Source: Microbacterium sp. CGR2 (GTDB lineage Bacteria; Actinomycetota; Actinomycetes; Actinomycetales; Microbacteriaceae). Taken from it: a DNA stretch of 64,000 bases. Of the stretch, positions 21,501 through 29,603 are shown one piece after another (the stretch's first letter is position 1; each line of letters starts with the position of its first letter). The DNA lies in NCBI RefSeq assembly GCF_003626735.1, contig NZ_RBHX01000001.1, positions 992,001 to 1,056,000 of the forward strand, in the 5' to 3' direction. The notes beneath the pieces are model-generated. The model ran no database searches. It was given only the letters and a program-made list of their open reading frames with translations, and was not told the DNA's origin. The translations under genes were made by a program, and so were the position numbers.

Positions 21501-24500
21501 GTCTCGGAATGCTGGGCATGTCGAACCAGATCGCCCATCACATCCCCTACGTGCTGGCCGAGGCGGGCGACCCCGCGGGGGCGCAGGCGCTGATCCGCGA
21601 CATCCAGGACCGTCTGTTCGTCGGCTCCGACATCGGTCAGGGATACCCGGGCGATGAGGACAACGGCGAGTTCTCGGCCTGGTACCTCTTCTCGGCTCTC
21701 GGCTTCTACCCGCTGGAGGTGGGTTCGGGCAACTACACGATCGGCACGCCGCTGTTCGACAGCGCGACGCTCTCGATCGGCGACAAGGAACTCGTGATCA
21801 ACGCACCCGGAGCCGCCGAGGGCAACGACTACGTCGCCGGAGTGAGCATCAACGGCGAGGCGATCACCGAGACCACGTTCAACGGCGATCTGATCCGCGA
21901 GGGCGGGCAGGTCGACTTCACGATGAGCGCGACTCCCACATCATGGGGGGCGAAGGACCTCGGTGAGAAGCTCGAGGCGCCCGCCAGCCTGGTGGATGCG
22001 ACGAAGCCGGGCCGCGGGTCCCTCACGGCGACCGACGGCACACCCGTCGGATCGCTTGTGGACGACAACATGAATTCGAAGGTGGCCTTCCCGGGCAACA
22101 AGGCCGAGCTCGTGTGGACGTCGCAGTCCGGACCGGTGTCGATCGGTCAATACACGCTGACGAGTGCGGCGAAGGCGGATGCCCCCACGAGCTGGACCCT
22201 CGAGGGTTCGGTCGACGGGTCCACATGGACCGAGATCGACAGTCGCGACGGCGAATCCTTCCTGTGGGACACGCAGACTCGGCCCTTCACCGCCAAGAAC
22301 GGCGACGGGTTCACGAGCGTGCGGCTGACGCTGACCGGTGAGAGCGCCGCGCTCGGTTTGTCCGAGATCGAGTTGTTCGCCTCGTCCGCCGCGGCGGAAG
22401 GGCTGTCGATCTCGGCGGCTTCTCCGCAGCGCGTCGCGGTGGACACCGAGTTCGCCGGGCAGCTCGCCACGATCGTCGGGACCGAGACGGATGCTGCGGG
22501 CTACGACGTCACCGTCGACTACGGCGACGGCTCCGAGGTGACCGAGGGCACGCTTGTCCGCGACGACCTCGGCGGATGGAAGGTGAGCGCACCGCACACC
22601 TTCACCGCCCCCGGCACGTATTCGGCGCTCGTGACAGTCCGCGACTCGAGCGGCGCGGTCGCTCAGACCACCGCCACGGTCGCCGTCTACCGTGACGAGA
22701 CGTTCGTGGGTGCGCTCAACAACGTCTGCATCGGCGACCTCGGCGTGACCGCAGCCAACTGCGACTCGCAGGGTCACGGCTACTACCGCGACAAGCTGGC
22801 GGCTGACGGGTTCGTGCAGGGCGAGACCTTGACGATCCCGGGCACCGAGCTCACGTACGACCTCCCTGCGGTGGAACCGGGCGCGCCCGACAACATCACC
22901 GGCGAAGGGCAGAGCGTGAAACTCTCCCTGGGCACCGACGCCACGCAGATCTCGTTCGTGGGAACGGCCACCGAGAGCAACCGCGACTCCGAGGCCGTGC
23001 TGCACTTCACCGACGGTTCCGAGCAGCCGGTGACCATCAGCCTCGGCGACTGGGTCGGAGCATCCGGCAACCCGTACAAGGGCAACACGGTGCTGACGGT
23101 CTCCGAAGGCCGCCTCTCGGGCACCGGAGCGGAAGGTGGCGGACCCAAGAACACCGCCATCTACGCCACGGCGCCGATCACACTCGATGTCGACGAGGCC
23201 GGCGCTCCGAAGGTCGTCGAGTCGCTGACGATGCCGAAGGAGCCGGGTGACCTCGGCGACGGTCGCGTGCACTTGTTCGCGATCGCCTCCGACGGGGATC
23301 GCGCCGCCAGTGCGCCGCTGGCCGTCGAGCCCGGCACGGTGTCGGAGCAGATCGCCGGAGAGGCATTCGAGGCCACCCTCGCCACCGTCGCCGGCGGCAT
23401 GGGTGAGACGACCGCGAACGTGAACTGGGGCGACGGATCTCCCGTCTCCGCGGTCGACATCACGGACGGCGTCGTCGCTTCAGGCCACACCTACGCGACA
23501 GCGGGTACTTACACGGTGACCGTCACGGCGGATGACGGGGTGCAGTCGGCAGACGCGCAGCTCGAGATCGTGGTCGTCGAGCCGGAACCTGAGTTCGACC
23601 CGCAGATCGTCGTGCCGGCGGAGGCGCGACCGGGAGACACGGTCACCGTCACCGGTACCGGCTTCGCTCCGGGCGAGAAGATCTTGATCCGCATCGACGA
23701 CGAGAAGCCGACGAAGGCGAAGGCTGAGGAGGACGGCACATTCAGCGCCAAGCTCCGCGTGCCGAAGGATGCCGTAGACGGCGATCACCCTGTCGTGGCG
23801 GTCGGCGAGATCTCGAAGATCGAGGCCAGGGCGTCGCTGCGAGTCGCCGCCGAGGCCCCGGCGCCGCAGGAGACCTCGGTGAAGCTGAAGGCAGGCTCGA
23901 AGAAGCCGGTAGCCGGTGAATCGGTCGCGTTGACCGCGTCGGTGAAGCCGAAGGATGCTGACGGCACGGTGCAGTTCCTCGAGGGCGACACCGTCGTGGG
24001 CTCGGCCACCGTCACCGCCGGCACCGCCACCGCCGACGTGGTCATCGCGACCTCGGGGAAGCACACGTACGTTGCTCGCTTCGTGCCGTCCGATGAGAAG
24101 TCCTACGCGGGCTCCGAGTCGTCACCGCTCACGCTCGACGTGCGCAGTGCGCCGGTGCTGGATGCCGAACTCGAGATCACCCAGAAGAAGGTTGTTCAGG
24201 GCGGCAGTGTCGAGATCGCCGGTCGCGGTTTCGCGGCGGGGGAGACGGTCGCCTTCACCCTGCATTCGGACCCGATCCGGCTCGGCGAGGTCACAGCAGA
24301 CGGCACCGGCGCGTTCCGGGTGGACCTGGCCGTGCCGGCATCCGCTCCGGCAGGTGCGCACACGCTGGTCGCCGAGGGCGCGGAGTCGGGCCTGAGCGCA
24401 GAGGTCGCGCTTCAGGTCACGGCCGCAGCGTCAGCGAGCGGTGGCGGACTGGCCGGGACCGGGGGTGCGATCCCGTACGCACTCCTCGGCCTGATCCTGG

Positions 24501-24556
24501 TACTGGTCACCGTCGGCGGCGTGCTGGTGTTGCGGCGACGTCGCCAGGCGGACTGA
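18527..24556 (+). CDS. Secreted multidomain GH92 alpha-mannosidase with LAGTG surface anchor
   Basis: A 2009-residue cell-surface enzyme. In order: signal peptide (1-about 41, Ala-rich end); discoidin/F5-8-like domain (about 85-212); a galactose-binding-like region (to about 395); the GH92 exo-alpha-mannosidase module (about 405-1140) with GFWDTYRTAWPLYSLLYPD, WGGAFTEASAWTF and NGEFSAWYLFSALGFYPLE; a second discoidin-like domain (about 1170-1290); a PKD domain (VDYGDGSEV); an unassigned beta-sandwich (about 1390-1590); a second PKD (VNWGDGSPV); and three Ig-like modules. The C-terminus has LAGTG (1975-1979), a hydrophobic helix and RRRRQAD, matching the LAXTG sorting signal of class E sortases; such a sortase is encoded at 28781. 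AAGGAG lies 5 bases before ATG 18527. GH92 enzymes are Ca2+-dependent and trim alpha-mannosides; the linkage cannot be told. Confidence 0.93.
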   Translation: MRVPSPKPARPTRHSWAAAGMALAVTAAMLTPMPAAAAAAVTAFGSSFETDDAAPVLTGTGEAVNVTGSQFGPGSVLGDVTAVTASAENTPNEAAAFVADGNAGSKWLAFTNAAWVQYELDEAQPMVRYTLTSGNDAPERDPRDFRVQASNNGTDWVTVDERTGEQFSARGETRTFELATPSEPHLFYRLDVLATRTPSANIVQLADWEPIAVDGATPEPADLLLQIGNGPTSSDTAKTGVGFTGTKALQYVGRHLAAGPASSTSVLYDDAGIAVQDDSELSYLVFPVLDGEQTYAATFVAVDLLFDDGTTLSTSGAVDSYGFGAQARQQGQSNVLWPNQWNKVTVDLGQFAGRTVQQILFRYDHPGADVKNIEVPTGSTAFSGWLDDVSIDAAEERDTSDGLVSYVDTRRGTNSTGGFSRGNNLPATAWPNGFNFITPMTNADNVGTIYQYQRANNAQNLPALNGIGLSHQPSIWMGDRNQIAVMPAANADPTSSLNDRKLTFRHENETARPDIYGVEFDNGIHTEVTATDHGAIYRFEFAGDASSVLIDQLVDSSKLTISGDTVSGWVDGGSGWPGRTRMYVYGTFDRQPTNAGATTRGDRNGTARFAAFDTTDDRSVELRLSSSFISQDQAKANHGFELADVSFDAAHAAVRDAWNERLSVVHDVEGATDTQLVTLYSSLYRLNLYPNSQFENTGTEADPVYKYASPVSATTGAATDTQTNAKIVDGKIYVNNGFWDTYRTAWPLYSLLYPDVTEELVDGFVQQYRDGGWVARWSSPGYADLMTGTSSDVAFAEAYLAGSLSTETALEAYDAAVKNATVLPASNAVGRKGLGQSIFLGYTEATTHESASWGLEGYINDFGIAQMAKALAEDPKTPADRVAQLEEEATYFEARAAHYVEMYNPEAGTFTSRNADGSWTAGAEFDRKAWGGAFTEASAWTFAFHAPHDVDGLAALYGGRQGLIDEMREFLTVREKADYSGIHEAREARDVRLGMLGMSNQIAHHIPYVLAEAGDPAGAQALIRDIQDRLFVGSDIGQGYPGDEDNGEFSAWYLFSALGFYPLEVGSGNYTIGTPLFDSATLSIGDKELVINAPGAAEGNDYVAGVSINGEAITETTFNGDLIREGGQVDFTMSATPTSWGAKDLGEKLEAPASLVDATKPGRGSLTATDGTPVGSLVDDNMNSKVAFPGNKAELVWTSQSGPVSIGQYTLTSAAKADAPTSWTLEGSVDGSTWTEIDSRDGESFLWDTQTRPFTAKNGDGFTSVRLTLTGESAALGLSEIELFASSAAAEGLSISAASPQRVAVDTEFAGQLATIVGTETDAAGYDVTVDYGDGSEVTEGTLVRDDLGGWKVSAPHTFTAPGTYSALVTVRDSSGAVAQTTATVAVYRDETFVGALNNVCIGDLGVTAANCDSQGHGYYRDKLAADGFVQGETLTIPGTELTYDLPAVEPGAPDNITGEGQSVKLSLGTDATQISFVGTATESNRDSEAVLHFTDGSEQPVTISLGDWVGASGNPYKGNTVLTVSEGRLSGTGAEGGGPKNTAIYATAPITLDVDEAGAPKVVESLTMPKEPGDLGDGRVHLFAIASDGDRAASAPLAVEPGTVSEQIAGEAFEATLATVAGGMGETTANVNWGDGSPVSAVDITDGVVASGHTYATAGTYTVTVTADDGVQSADAQLEIVVVEPEPEFDPQIVVPAEARPGDTVTVTGTGFAPGEKILIRIDDEKPTKAKAEEDGTFSAKLRVPKDAVDGDHPVVAVGEISKIEARASLRVAAEAPAPQETSVKLKAGSKKPVAGESVALTASVKPKDADGTVQFLEGDTVVGSATVTAGTATADVVIATSGKHTYVARFVPSDEKSYAGSESSPLTLDVRSAPVLDAELEITQKKVVQGGSVEIAGRGFAAGETVAFTLHSDPIRLGEVTADGTGAFRVDLAVPASAPAGAHTLVAEGAESGLSAEVALQVTAAASASGGGLAGTGGAIPYALLGLILVLVTVGGVLVLRRRRQAD

Positions 24557-24573
24557 CCGCGGCCGAACGCGAA

Positions 24574-24608
24574 GAAGCCGCCCTTTCCGACATCGGGAGG
24601 GCGGCTTC
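24574..24608. terminator. Bidirectional terminator between GH92 and DUF1801 genes
   Basis: Perfect 11-bp stem GAAGCCGCCCT / AGGGCGGCTTC with a 13-base loop, located between two convergent genes 17 bases after the GH92 stop. Confidence 0.8.
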
Positions 24609-24636
24609 GTCGCGTCGGGAGAGGCTCGCGACGGCG

Positions 24637-25086
24637 TCAGCTCACGGCGAGCCGGATCCGTTCTGTCAGGAGCTTGCGGTTCACCGGCGTCAGATCGAGG
24701 ACGGCGTAGGACGTCGGCCACATCGTGCCGTCGTCGAGGTTGGCGATGGGCTCGAAGCCGAAGGTTCCGTAGCGCACCTTGAATTTGCTCGCCGGCTGGA
24801 AGAAGCAGAGCACCTTGCCGTCCTTCCCCCATGCCGGCATTCCGTAATACGTGCGGGGCATGAGGACGGGCGCGACCTCGGACACGAGCTTGTGGAGGCC
24901 GGTGGCGAGCTCTTTGTCGTTCTCGTCCGGCAACTTGGCGATCGCCTCCATGAGATCGGCCTCGCCGGCGGCACGCTGTTCCTCGGGCGTCTTCTTGGAA
25001 CGCGAGCGCTTGGCTTTCGCTTCCTTCGCGGCGGCCTGCATGGCCTCGCGCTCTTCCTTGCTGAAGTTCTTCTCGTTGTCAGCCAT
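24637..25086 (-). CDS. DUF1801 family protein
   Basis: A 149-residue cytoplasmic protein. A Lys/Glu-rich N-terminal helix (about 1-45) precedes a DUF1801 domain (about 50-149) recognisable from TYYGMPAWGKDGKVLCFF, ASKFKVRYGTFGF and YAVLDLTPVN. The fold is shared with iron-chaperone/YdhG-like proteins. The biochemical role is unsettled. ATG 25086 has AAAGGA 6 bases upstream. Monocistronic, convergent with GH92. Confidence 0.85.
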   Translation of the reverse strand: MADNEKNFSKEEREAMQAAAKEAKAKRSRSKKTPEEQRAAGEADLMEAIAKLPDENDKELATGLHKLVSEVAPVLMPRTYYGMPAWGKDGKVLCFFQPASKFKVRYGTFGFEPIANLDDGTMWPTSYAVLDLTPVNRKLLTERIRLAVS

Positions 25087-25218
25087 GGTCGTCCTTTCCT
25101 GCGGTGGTCTGTGTGGATCTCAGGTTACGGATGCCGTGCACAGGGCGCTTCTTGATTCGTGATCGATCTCCCGCGCAACCAACGTGTGGTCACCCGCCGC
25201 GCCACTATGGTGAAGTCC

Positions 25219-25641
25219 ATGGACCTGCGTGTGGCGGCATACGCGGTCGTCACTGATGACGACGACCGCCTGCTGCTCGCGCGCTGGACCGAGGGGCGCC
25301 GAATGGCGTGGACGATGCCCGGTGGCGGGCTCGAACCCGGGGAAGCACCGGAAGACGCGGTGCGCCGCGAGGTGCGCGAGGAGACCGGCTACACCGTGAA
25401 GGTCGGCGAGCTCCTCGGCATCCACTCGCGGGTGATCCCCGCGAGTCGGCGTGTGCAGAAGTCGGGCGAGCCGCTGCACACCCTCCGGATCGTCTATCGC
25501 GCGGAGGTCACAGGAGGAAAGCTGCGCTTCGAGACGGATGGCTCCACCGACATGGCGGAGTGGTTCGCGCTCAGCGCTGTCGCTGAACTGCAGCGCGTCA
25601 AGCTCGTCGACATCGCGATGCGGATGGCCGGCATCCTCTGA
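25219..25641 (+). CDS. NUDIX hydrolase
   Basis: A 140-residue Mg2+-dependent pyrophosphohydrolase. The Nudix box is complete: GGGLEPGEAPEDAVRREVREETGY-type, with the key EDAVRREVREETG section at about residues 46-58. ATG 25219 fits the family start (MDLRVAAYAVVTDDDD). TATGGT lies 7 bases before it without a ribosome site, suggesting a leaderless transcript; ATG 25207 is the alternative. The substrate (nucleoside diphosphate derivative or oxidised nucleotide) cannot be deduced. Confidence 0.9.
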   Translation: MDLRVAAYAVVTDDDDRLLLARWTEGRRMAWTMPGGGLEPGEAPEDAVRREVREETGYTVKVGELLGIHSRVIPASRRVQKSGEPLHTLRIVYRAEVTGGKLRFETDGSTDMAEWFALSAVAELQRVKLVDIAMRMAGIL

Positions 25642-25644
25642 AGT

Positions 25645-26166
25645 TCAGCCTCGCGGCTGCTCTGGCACGGAGATGTCGGCGACCGTGGCACCGTAGGCCG
25701 CGATCAACGCGTCGGCGTCGACGAACAGGCTGTGGCCGTGGGTCCCCGCGCCCATAGCGATGCGCTGACCCGCGATCGACTCGTCCGCGTAGACGGGCCA
25801 GTCCGTGGTGCTGCCGATCGGAACGATGGTGCCTCGCTCATAGCCGGTCGCCGCCAGCGCCAGATCCGGTTCGGGCAGACGCAGTTTGTTCACGCCCACC
25901 ACGGCGCGGAGCTTCGGCCACGAGATCGAGCGGCCTCCCGGCACCAGCGCGAAGAGGTAGGTGTCGTCGGATCTCTTGACCACCAGGGTCTTCACGATGC
26001 CGGACGGCGGGATGCCGAGGATCTCCGCTGCTTCGAAGAGGCTGTTCGCCGCCGGTCGCTTCTGGATGTCGACGGTCAGGCCGCGGGCGGCCGCCGCTTC
26101 ACGGACCCGGGCATGCTGATCGCCTCCGCCGCTCGAAGCGACGGAGGCGGGATCAGACGGAGTCAC
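25645..26166 (-). CDS. YbaK/EbsC-type aminoacyl-tRNA deacylase
   Basis: A 173-residue protein of the YbaK/ProX editing family, which hydrolyses mischarged aminoacyl-tRNAs. Visible landmarks: SLFEAAEILGIPPSGIVKTL, the LVVKRSDDTYLFALVPGG strand pair with the conserved Lys, KLRAVVGVNKLRLPEPDLAL, and GAGTHGHSLFVDADAL near the end. The GTG start at 26166 overlaps the stop of the upstream gene (GTGA), so the two are co-translated. Specificity (Cys-tRNA-Pro or another) is not readable. Confidence 0.88.
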   Translation of the reverse strand: MTPSDPASVASSGGGDQHARVREAAAARGLTVDIQKRPAANSLFEAAEILGIPPSGIVKTLVVKRSDDTYLFALVPGGRSISWPKLRAVVGVNKLRLPEPDLALAATGYERGTIVPIGSTTDWPVYADESIAGQRIAMGAGTHGHSLFVDADALIAAYGATVADISVPEQPRG

Positions 26167-26669
26167 GCGTCGGGTGCGGAGAGCGGGTCGTCCGCGACCC
26201 AGAGCTCGTCGTCGGCACGCAGCGCCCGCCACGCGGCGTAGAGCACGCCGAGGGCTGCGGCAGCACCGAGGACGATCGCGACGATCGAGCCGAGGCCTGG
26301 TCCGCTCTTCTTCTGCTTGCCGAACGGGCCGCGGGGGGCGGGCGCGGGCTGGCCGTGGCGCTTCGCGTTCGCGAAGTCCCACGCGGTGAGAGCGCTGCCG
26401 ACGACACCGCCGACGATCGGAACGACCTTGTCGTCGACCACGTGGCGGCCGACCTGGACGGTGCGGTCGACGACGGGGGCGAGGCGACGGTTGTAGGTGT
26501 CCTGCACTACAGGAACCACCTGCTCGCGGCCGAGGCTGCCGAGCTGACGGCTGGCCTCACGCGCGACATCGGCGGCGTGACCGACGACAACCTGCTGCGA
26601 CTCCCAGAGCTGGGTCGCTTCCTTCTGCAGTCTGCGCAGTTCTTTCTTCCGCTTGCGGCTGAGGCTCAC
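26163..26669 (-). CDS. Hypothetical single-pass membrane protein
   Basis: A 168-residue protein with no family I can name. A basic, coiled-coil-prone N-terminus (SRKRKKELRRLQKEATQLWE) precedes a Val-rich amphipathic stretch (about 45-95), a Pro-rich linker, and one transmembrane helix near residues 125-148 (IVAIVLGAAAALGVLYAAW), followed by an acidic tail. The GTG at 26669 has AGGAG 6 bases upstream. Its stop overlaps the YbaK-like start, giving a two-gene operon. Confidence 0.75.
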   Translation of the reverse strand: MSLSRKRKKELRRLQKEATQLWESQQVVVGHAADVAREASRQLGSLGREQVVPVVQDTYNRRLAPVVDRTVQVGRHVVDDKVVPIVGGVVGSALTAWDFANAKRHGQPAPAPRGPFGKQKKSGPGLGSIVAIVLGAAAALGVLYAAWRALRADDELWVADDPLSAPDA

Positions 26670-26839
26670 GATGTTCTCCTGTCCATTGCGTGCGGGCTCC
26701 CCATCTTGCCAGACGAGCCTGGATGCGCGGCAGGAAAACATGAACCCTTGCCAACGGGAATCCCGCGCGCTAACGTACCTCGCGCCTGCGTGCGGGTCGG
26801 AACGGGCGAACTCATGGGAAGCTCTGCGAGAATGAGGGT

Positions 26840-27397
26840 ATGGCTCACGCTTCCCACGTCGCAACCCTGCACACCAACCACGGTGACATCGTCATCAACC
26901 TCTTCGGCGACCACGCTCCGAAGACGGTCAAGAACTTCGTCGGCCTCGCCGACGGCACCCAGGAGTGGACCGACCCCGCCACCGGCAAGCCGGGCGAGGG
27001 TCCCCTCTACACCGACATCATCTTCCACCGCATCATCCCCAACTTCATGATCCAGGGCGGAGACCCGCTCGGTCAGGGTGTGGGCGGCCCCGGCTACAAC
27101 TTCGACGACGAGATCAACATGGAGCTCGACTTCAACTCGCCGTACATCCTCGCCATGGCGAACGCGGGCCTCCGTCGCAACGCCATCACCGGCAAGCCCG
27201 AGGGCACCAACGGATCGCAGTTCTTCATCACCACCGACCCCACCCCGTGGCTTCAGGGCAAGCACACGATCTTCGGCGAAGTCGCGGATGACGCTTCGAA
27301 GGCTGTCGTCGACGCGATCGCTGCCGTGCCGACCGCTGCCGGCGACCGCCCGGTCGAGCCGGTCGTGCTCCAGTCGATCGACATCGTCGCCGCCTGA
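26840..27397 (+). CDS. ppiA: Cyclophilin-type peptidyl-prolyl isomerase
   Basis: Cytoplasmic PPIase of 185 residues that speeds cis-trans isomerisation of Xaa-Pro bonds. Active-site elements: FHRIIPNFMIQGGDPLGQG, ILAMANAG, NGSQFFITTDPTPWLQGKHT and FGEV. No signal peptide. The position between gyrA and the pkn operon matches ppiA (Rv0009) in mycobacteria. The 5' end has GAGAAT 6 bases before the ATG and no properly spaced ribosome site. Confidence 0.95.
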   Translation: MAHASHVATLHTNHGDIVINLFGDHAPKTVKNFVGLADGTQEWTDPATGKPGEGPLYTDIIFHRIIPNFMIQGGDPLGQGVGGPGYNFDDEINMELDFNSPYILAMANAGLRRNAITGKPEGTNGSQFFITTDPTPWLQGKHTIFGEVADDASKAVVDAIAAVPTAAGDRPVEPVVLQSIDIVAA

Positions 27398-27418
27398 CGA
27401 CTGCTGCGGCCGATCCGG

Positions 27419-28315
27419 ATGACCACGCCTGAGTTCGCGGGCAACCGCGACAACTTCTGCTACCGGCATCCGGATCGGCAGAGCTTCGTGCTCTGCCAGC
27501 GCTGCCTCCGCACCATCTGCCCGGAGTGCCAGACCCAGGCGCCCGTCGGCGTCATCTGCCCGGAGTGCATGAACGCAGAGCGCAAGAACCGCACCCCCGC
27601 GCAGAAGCGCGCGGAACGACGCTGGTCGGGCCGCGCAGCAGGCACCGTCATGGCTTCCGCCCGCAGCGGCAAGCCCGTCGTCACCTATGCCCTGCTCGCG
27701 GTGACCTCGTTCATCGGGCTGCTGCAGCTGATCCCCGGCATCGGCGGGCAGATCACGAACGCCCTGCTCTTCGCTGCGCCCTACCTCTACCCGAACCTCT
27801 CGATCTACCCGTTCGAACCGTGGCGACTGGTGACGGCGATGCTGGTGCACGGCGGCTTCATCCACCTGGCGCTGAACATGCTCGCCCTATGGATGCTCGG
27901 GCAGAGTCTCGAGCCGATGCTCGGCCGTGCCCGGTTCCTCGCGCTGTATCTCGTCAGCGGTCTCGGCGGCTCCGTGATGGTGGCCTGTCTCGCGCCGAAC
28001 ACCGCGACTGTCGGCGCTTCCGGAGCGATCTTCGGCATGATGGCGGCCCTCCTCATCATCGGGCGGCACATCGGGGCGAATGTCACCGGTCTGCTCGTGA
28101 TCCTCGGGATCAACTTCGCGCTCGGGTTCTTCATCGGCAACATCGCCTGGCAGGCCCACCTCGGAGGCGCGATCGTCGGCGCGCTCATCGCGCTGATCTA
28201 CACCCGGACGCGGCGCCGAGAACAGCGCACCTGGCAGATCGTTCTGCTCGCGGCGCTGGTCGTGCTCCTGCTGGTCGTCGTCGCCTTCGTGCCGCCACTG
28301 ATCATTTTGTCCTGA
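27419..28315 (+). CDS. Rhomboid intramembrane serine protease with zinc-ribbon N-terminus
   Basis: A 298-residue membrane protease. Residues 10-55 hold Cys/His pairs (C14, H17, C26, C29, C34, C37, C47, C50) resembling a B-box/zinc-ribbon. Six hydrophobic segments follow. The catalytic Ser201 is in GASGAIFG and His247 in AWQAHLGG, with HLALNML as the oxyanion-helix motif. It is 21 bases after ppiA on the same strand and may be co-transcribed. Substrates unknown. Confidence 0.93.
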   Translation: MTTPEFAGNRDNFCYRHPDRQSFVLCQRCLRTICPECQTQAPVGVICPECMNAERKNRTPAQKRAERRWSGRAAGTVMASARSGKPVVTYALLAVTSFIGLLQLIPGIGGQITNALLFAAPYLYPNLSIYPFEPWRLVTAMLVHGGFIHLALNMLALWMLGQSLEPMLGRARFLALYLVSGLGGSVMVACLAPNTATVGASGAIFGMMAALLIIGRHIGANVTGLLVILGINFALGFFIGNIAWQAHLGGAIVGALIALIYTRTRRREQRTWQIVLLAALVVLLLVVVAFVPPLIILS

Positions 28316-28345
28316 TCCACGGTTGTTAACAGGGTTGTCGATCTC

Positions 28346-28398
28346 TGTGAATAACACCGGTGTAATTCTCCCCAGGCTGTGCACAAGTCTGTGGATAA
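28346..28398. other. Cluster of DnaA-box-like 9-mers
   Basis: Three sites on the same strand: TGTGAATAA (28346-28354, complement TTATTCACA), TGTGCACAA (28378-28386, complement TTGTGCACA) and TGTGGATAA (28390-28398, complement TTATCCACA, the perfect consensus). They lie in the 158-bp gap between the rhomboid gene and the convergent crgA. Too few for a replication origin; possibly a DnaA-titration or regulatory site. Confidence 0.55.
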
Positions 28399-28428
28399 CT
28401 TTGCGAGGCACGCGCGGCGGCAGAGAAA

Positions 28429-28453
28429 AGGCCCCCCGCATCGCGGAGGGCCT
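28429..28453 (-). terminator. Intrinsic terminator of crgA
   Basis: On the minus strand AGGCCCTCCG-cgatg-CGGGGGGCCT (one mismatch) followed by TTTTCTCT, about 20 bases after the crgA stop. A good rho-independent terminator. Confidence 0.8.
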
Positions 28454-28473
28454 CGAAAAGCAGGAGCGACTGG

Positions 28474-28713
28474 TCAGCGCCAGCGCGTGGTCATGAGGAA
28501 GCCGATCAGGGCGATGCCGAGGCCGATGGCCAGGTTCCAGTTGTCGAGCCCCGGGATCGGGAACTGCATGCCGGAGATGTAGAAGACGAGGATCCAGGCG
28601 AGGCCCAGCAGCATGAAGCCGACCATCACCGGCTTGAACCACACCGCGTTGGGGGCCGCTTCGCCTTCGGCGCGCTCGACGACGGGTTCTTCACTCTTAC
28701 GCTCACGGGCCAT
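28474..28713 (-). CDS. crgA: Cell division protein CrgA
   Basis: A 79-residue actinobacterial divisome protein with an acidic cytoplasmic N-terminus (about 1-23) and two transmembrane helices (about 26-50 and 60-78). It has the family's NAVWFKPVMVGFMLLGLAWI and YISGMQFPIPGLDNWNLAIG stretches. CrgA recruits FtsI/PBPs and coordinates septation. It sits at the standard place between the rhomboid/ppiA block and the sortase-pabA-pkn block, divergent from the sortase gene. Confidence 0.95.
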   Translation of the reverse strand: MARERKSEEPVVERAEGEAAPNAVWFKPVMVGFMLLGLAWILVFYISGMQFPIPGLDNWNLAIGLGIALIGFLMTTRWR

Positions 28714-28780
28714 GCCGACATTCTACCCATGACGCCCTCTGCACACCCAGTCGTTCAGCGCCTGCCGATAAGATCGCGCC

Positions 28781-29575
28781 ATGACTGCATCCGCCGTGCC
28801 CGGGGCGCGGCGCCCACGCCGCCGGCGTCCGCGCTCGCGCGCGACGTTCGCGAGCGTCCTGGGCGAGCTGCTCCTGACCGCCGGAGTGGTCGTGATGCTG
28901 TTCGTCGCGTGGCAGATGTGGATCGGTGACATCATCATCAGCGCTCAGAAGAACGATGAGGGCGCAGCGATCTCGCAGGAGCTGGCCCAAGGCGAAGCTC
29001 CGCCCCCGCCACCGCTGATCGAGACCGACGACGGGACGACGCAGTACCAGGCTCCGGTGGCGAAAGCGCCCGGCGACGCCGAGCTGTTCGGGTCGATGCA
29101 GATCCCCCGTTTCGGCGAGAACTACAACTTCCCGATCTACGGGGGCACCAGCAGGGCGCGCACGCTCGACCAGAAGGGCATCGGCGTCTACGAAGACTCG
29201 AAGATGCCCGGTGAGGTCGGCAACTTCTCGTTGGCCGGACACCGGACGACGTGGGGGAAGCCCTTCAATCAGCTCGACAAGCTCCACCTGAACGATGCGA
29301 TCGTGGTCGAGACGCCCGACGGGTGGTACGTCTACCGCTTCCGCACGTTGGAGTACGTCACTCCCACCCAGACTGAGGTGCTCGCAGACGTTCCGCAGAT
29401 GCCGGAGCAGCAGACCGGCGAGCAGTTCATCACGCTCACCGCCTGCTCCCCGCTCTACTCCCTCGCCGAACGCATCATCGCGTACGGAGTGTTCGAGAGC
29501 TTCCAACCGCGAGCCGAGGGCCCGCCCTCAGCCCTCACCGACCCGCCACCACCGCCGGCCTCACCATCGCTGTGA
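28781..29575 (+). CDS. srtE: Class E sortase
   Basis: A 264-residue transpeptidase that links secreted proteins to peptidoglycan. It has an Arg-rich N-terminus, one signal-anchor helix (about 27-48) and a Pro-rich linker (72-80). The sortase barrel carries the catalytic His154 (SLAGHRTTW), Cys222 (ITLTACSPLYS) and Arg231 (LAERI). Class E enzymes of high-GC actinobacteria prefer LAXTG signals; the GH92 protein in this window ends with LAGTG. TAAGAT lies 6 bases before the ATG, suggesting leaderless expression. A 51-residue membrane protein and pabA follow on the same strand. Confidence 0.93.
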   Translation: MTASAVPGARRPRRRRPRSRATFASVLGELLLTAGVVVMLFVAWQMWIGDIIISAQKNDEGAAISQELAQGEAPPPPPLIETDDGTTQYQAPVAKAPGDAELFGSMQIPRFGENYNFPIYGGTSRARTLDQKGIGVYEDSKMPGEVGNFSLAGHRTTWGKPFNQLDKLHLNDAIVVETPDGWYVYRFRTLEYVTPTQTEVLADVPQMPEQQTGEQFITLTACSPLYSLAERIIAYGVFESFQPRAEGPPSALTDPPPPPASPSL

Positions 29576-29603
29576 CCATGGCTGCCGACAAGGGAGATGA
29601 CTG

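Noticed and set aside
26167..26382. N-terminal extension of the YbaK-like protein
   Set aside because: It lies inside the coding region of the upstream membrane-protein gene; the GTGA overlap at 26163-26166 gives a better start.
28316..28473. Replication origin in the rhomboid-crgA gap
   Set aside because: Only three DnaA-box-like sites, no AT-rich unwinding region, and dnaA/dnaN are not adjacent; reported as a DnaA-box cluster only.
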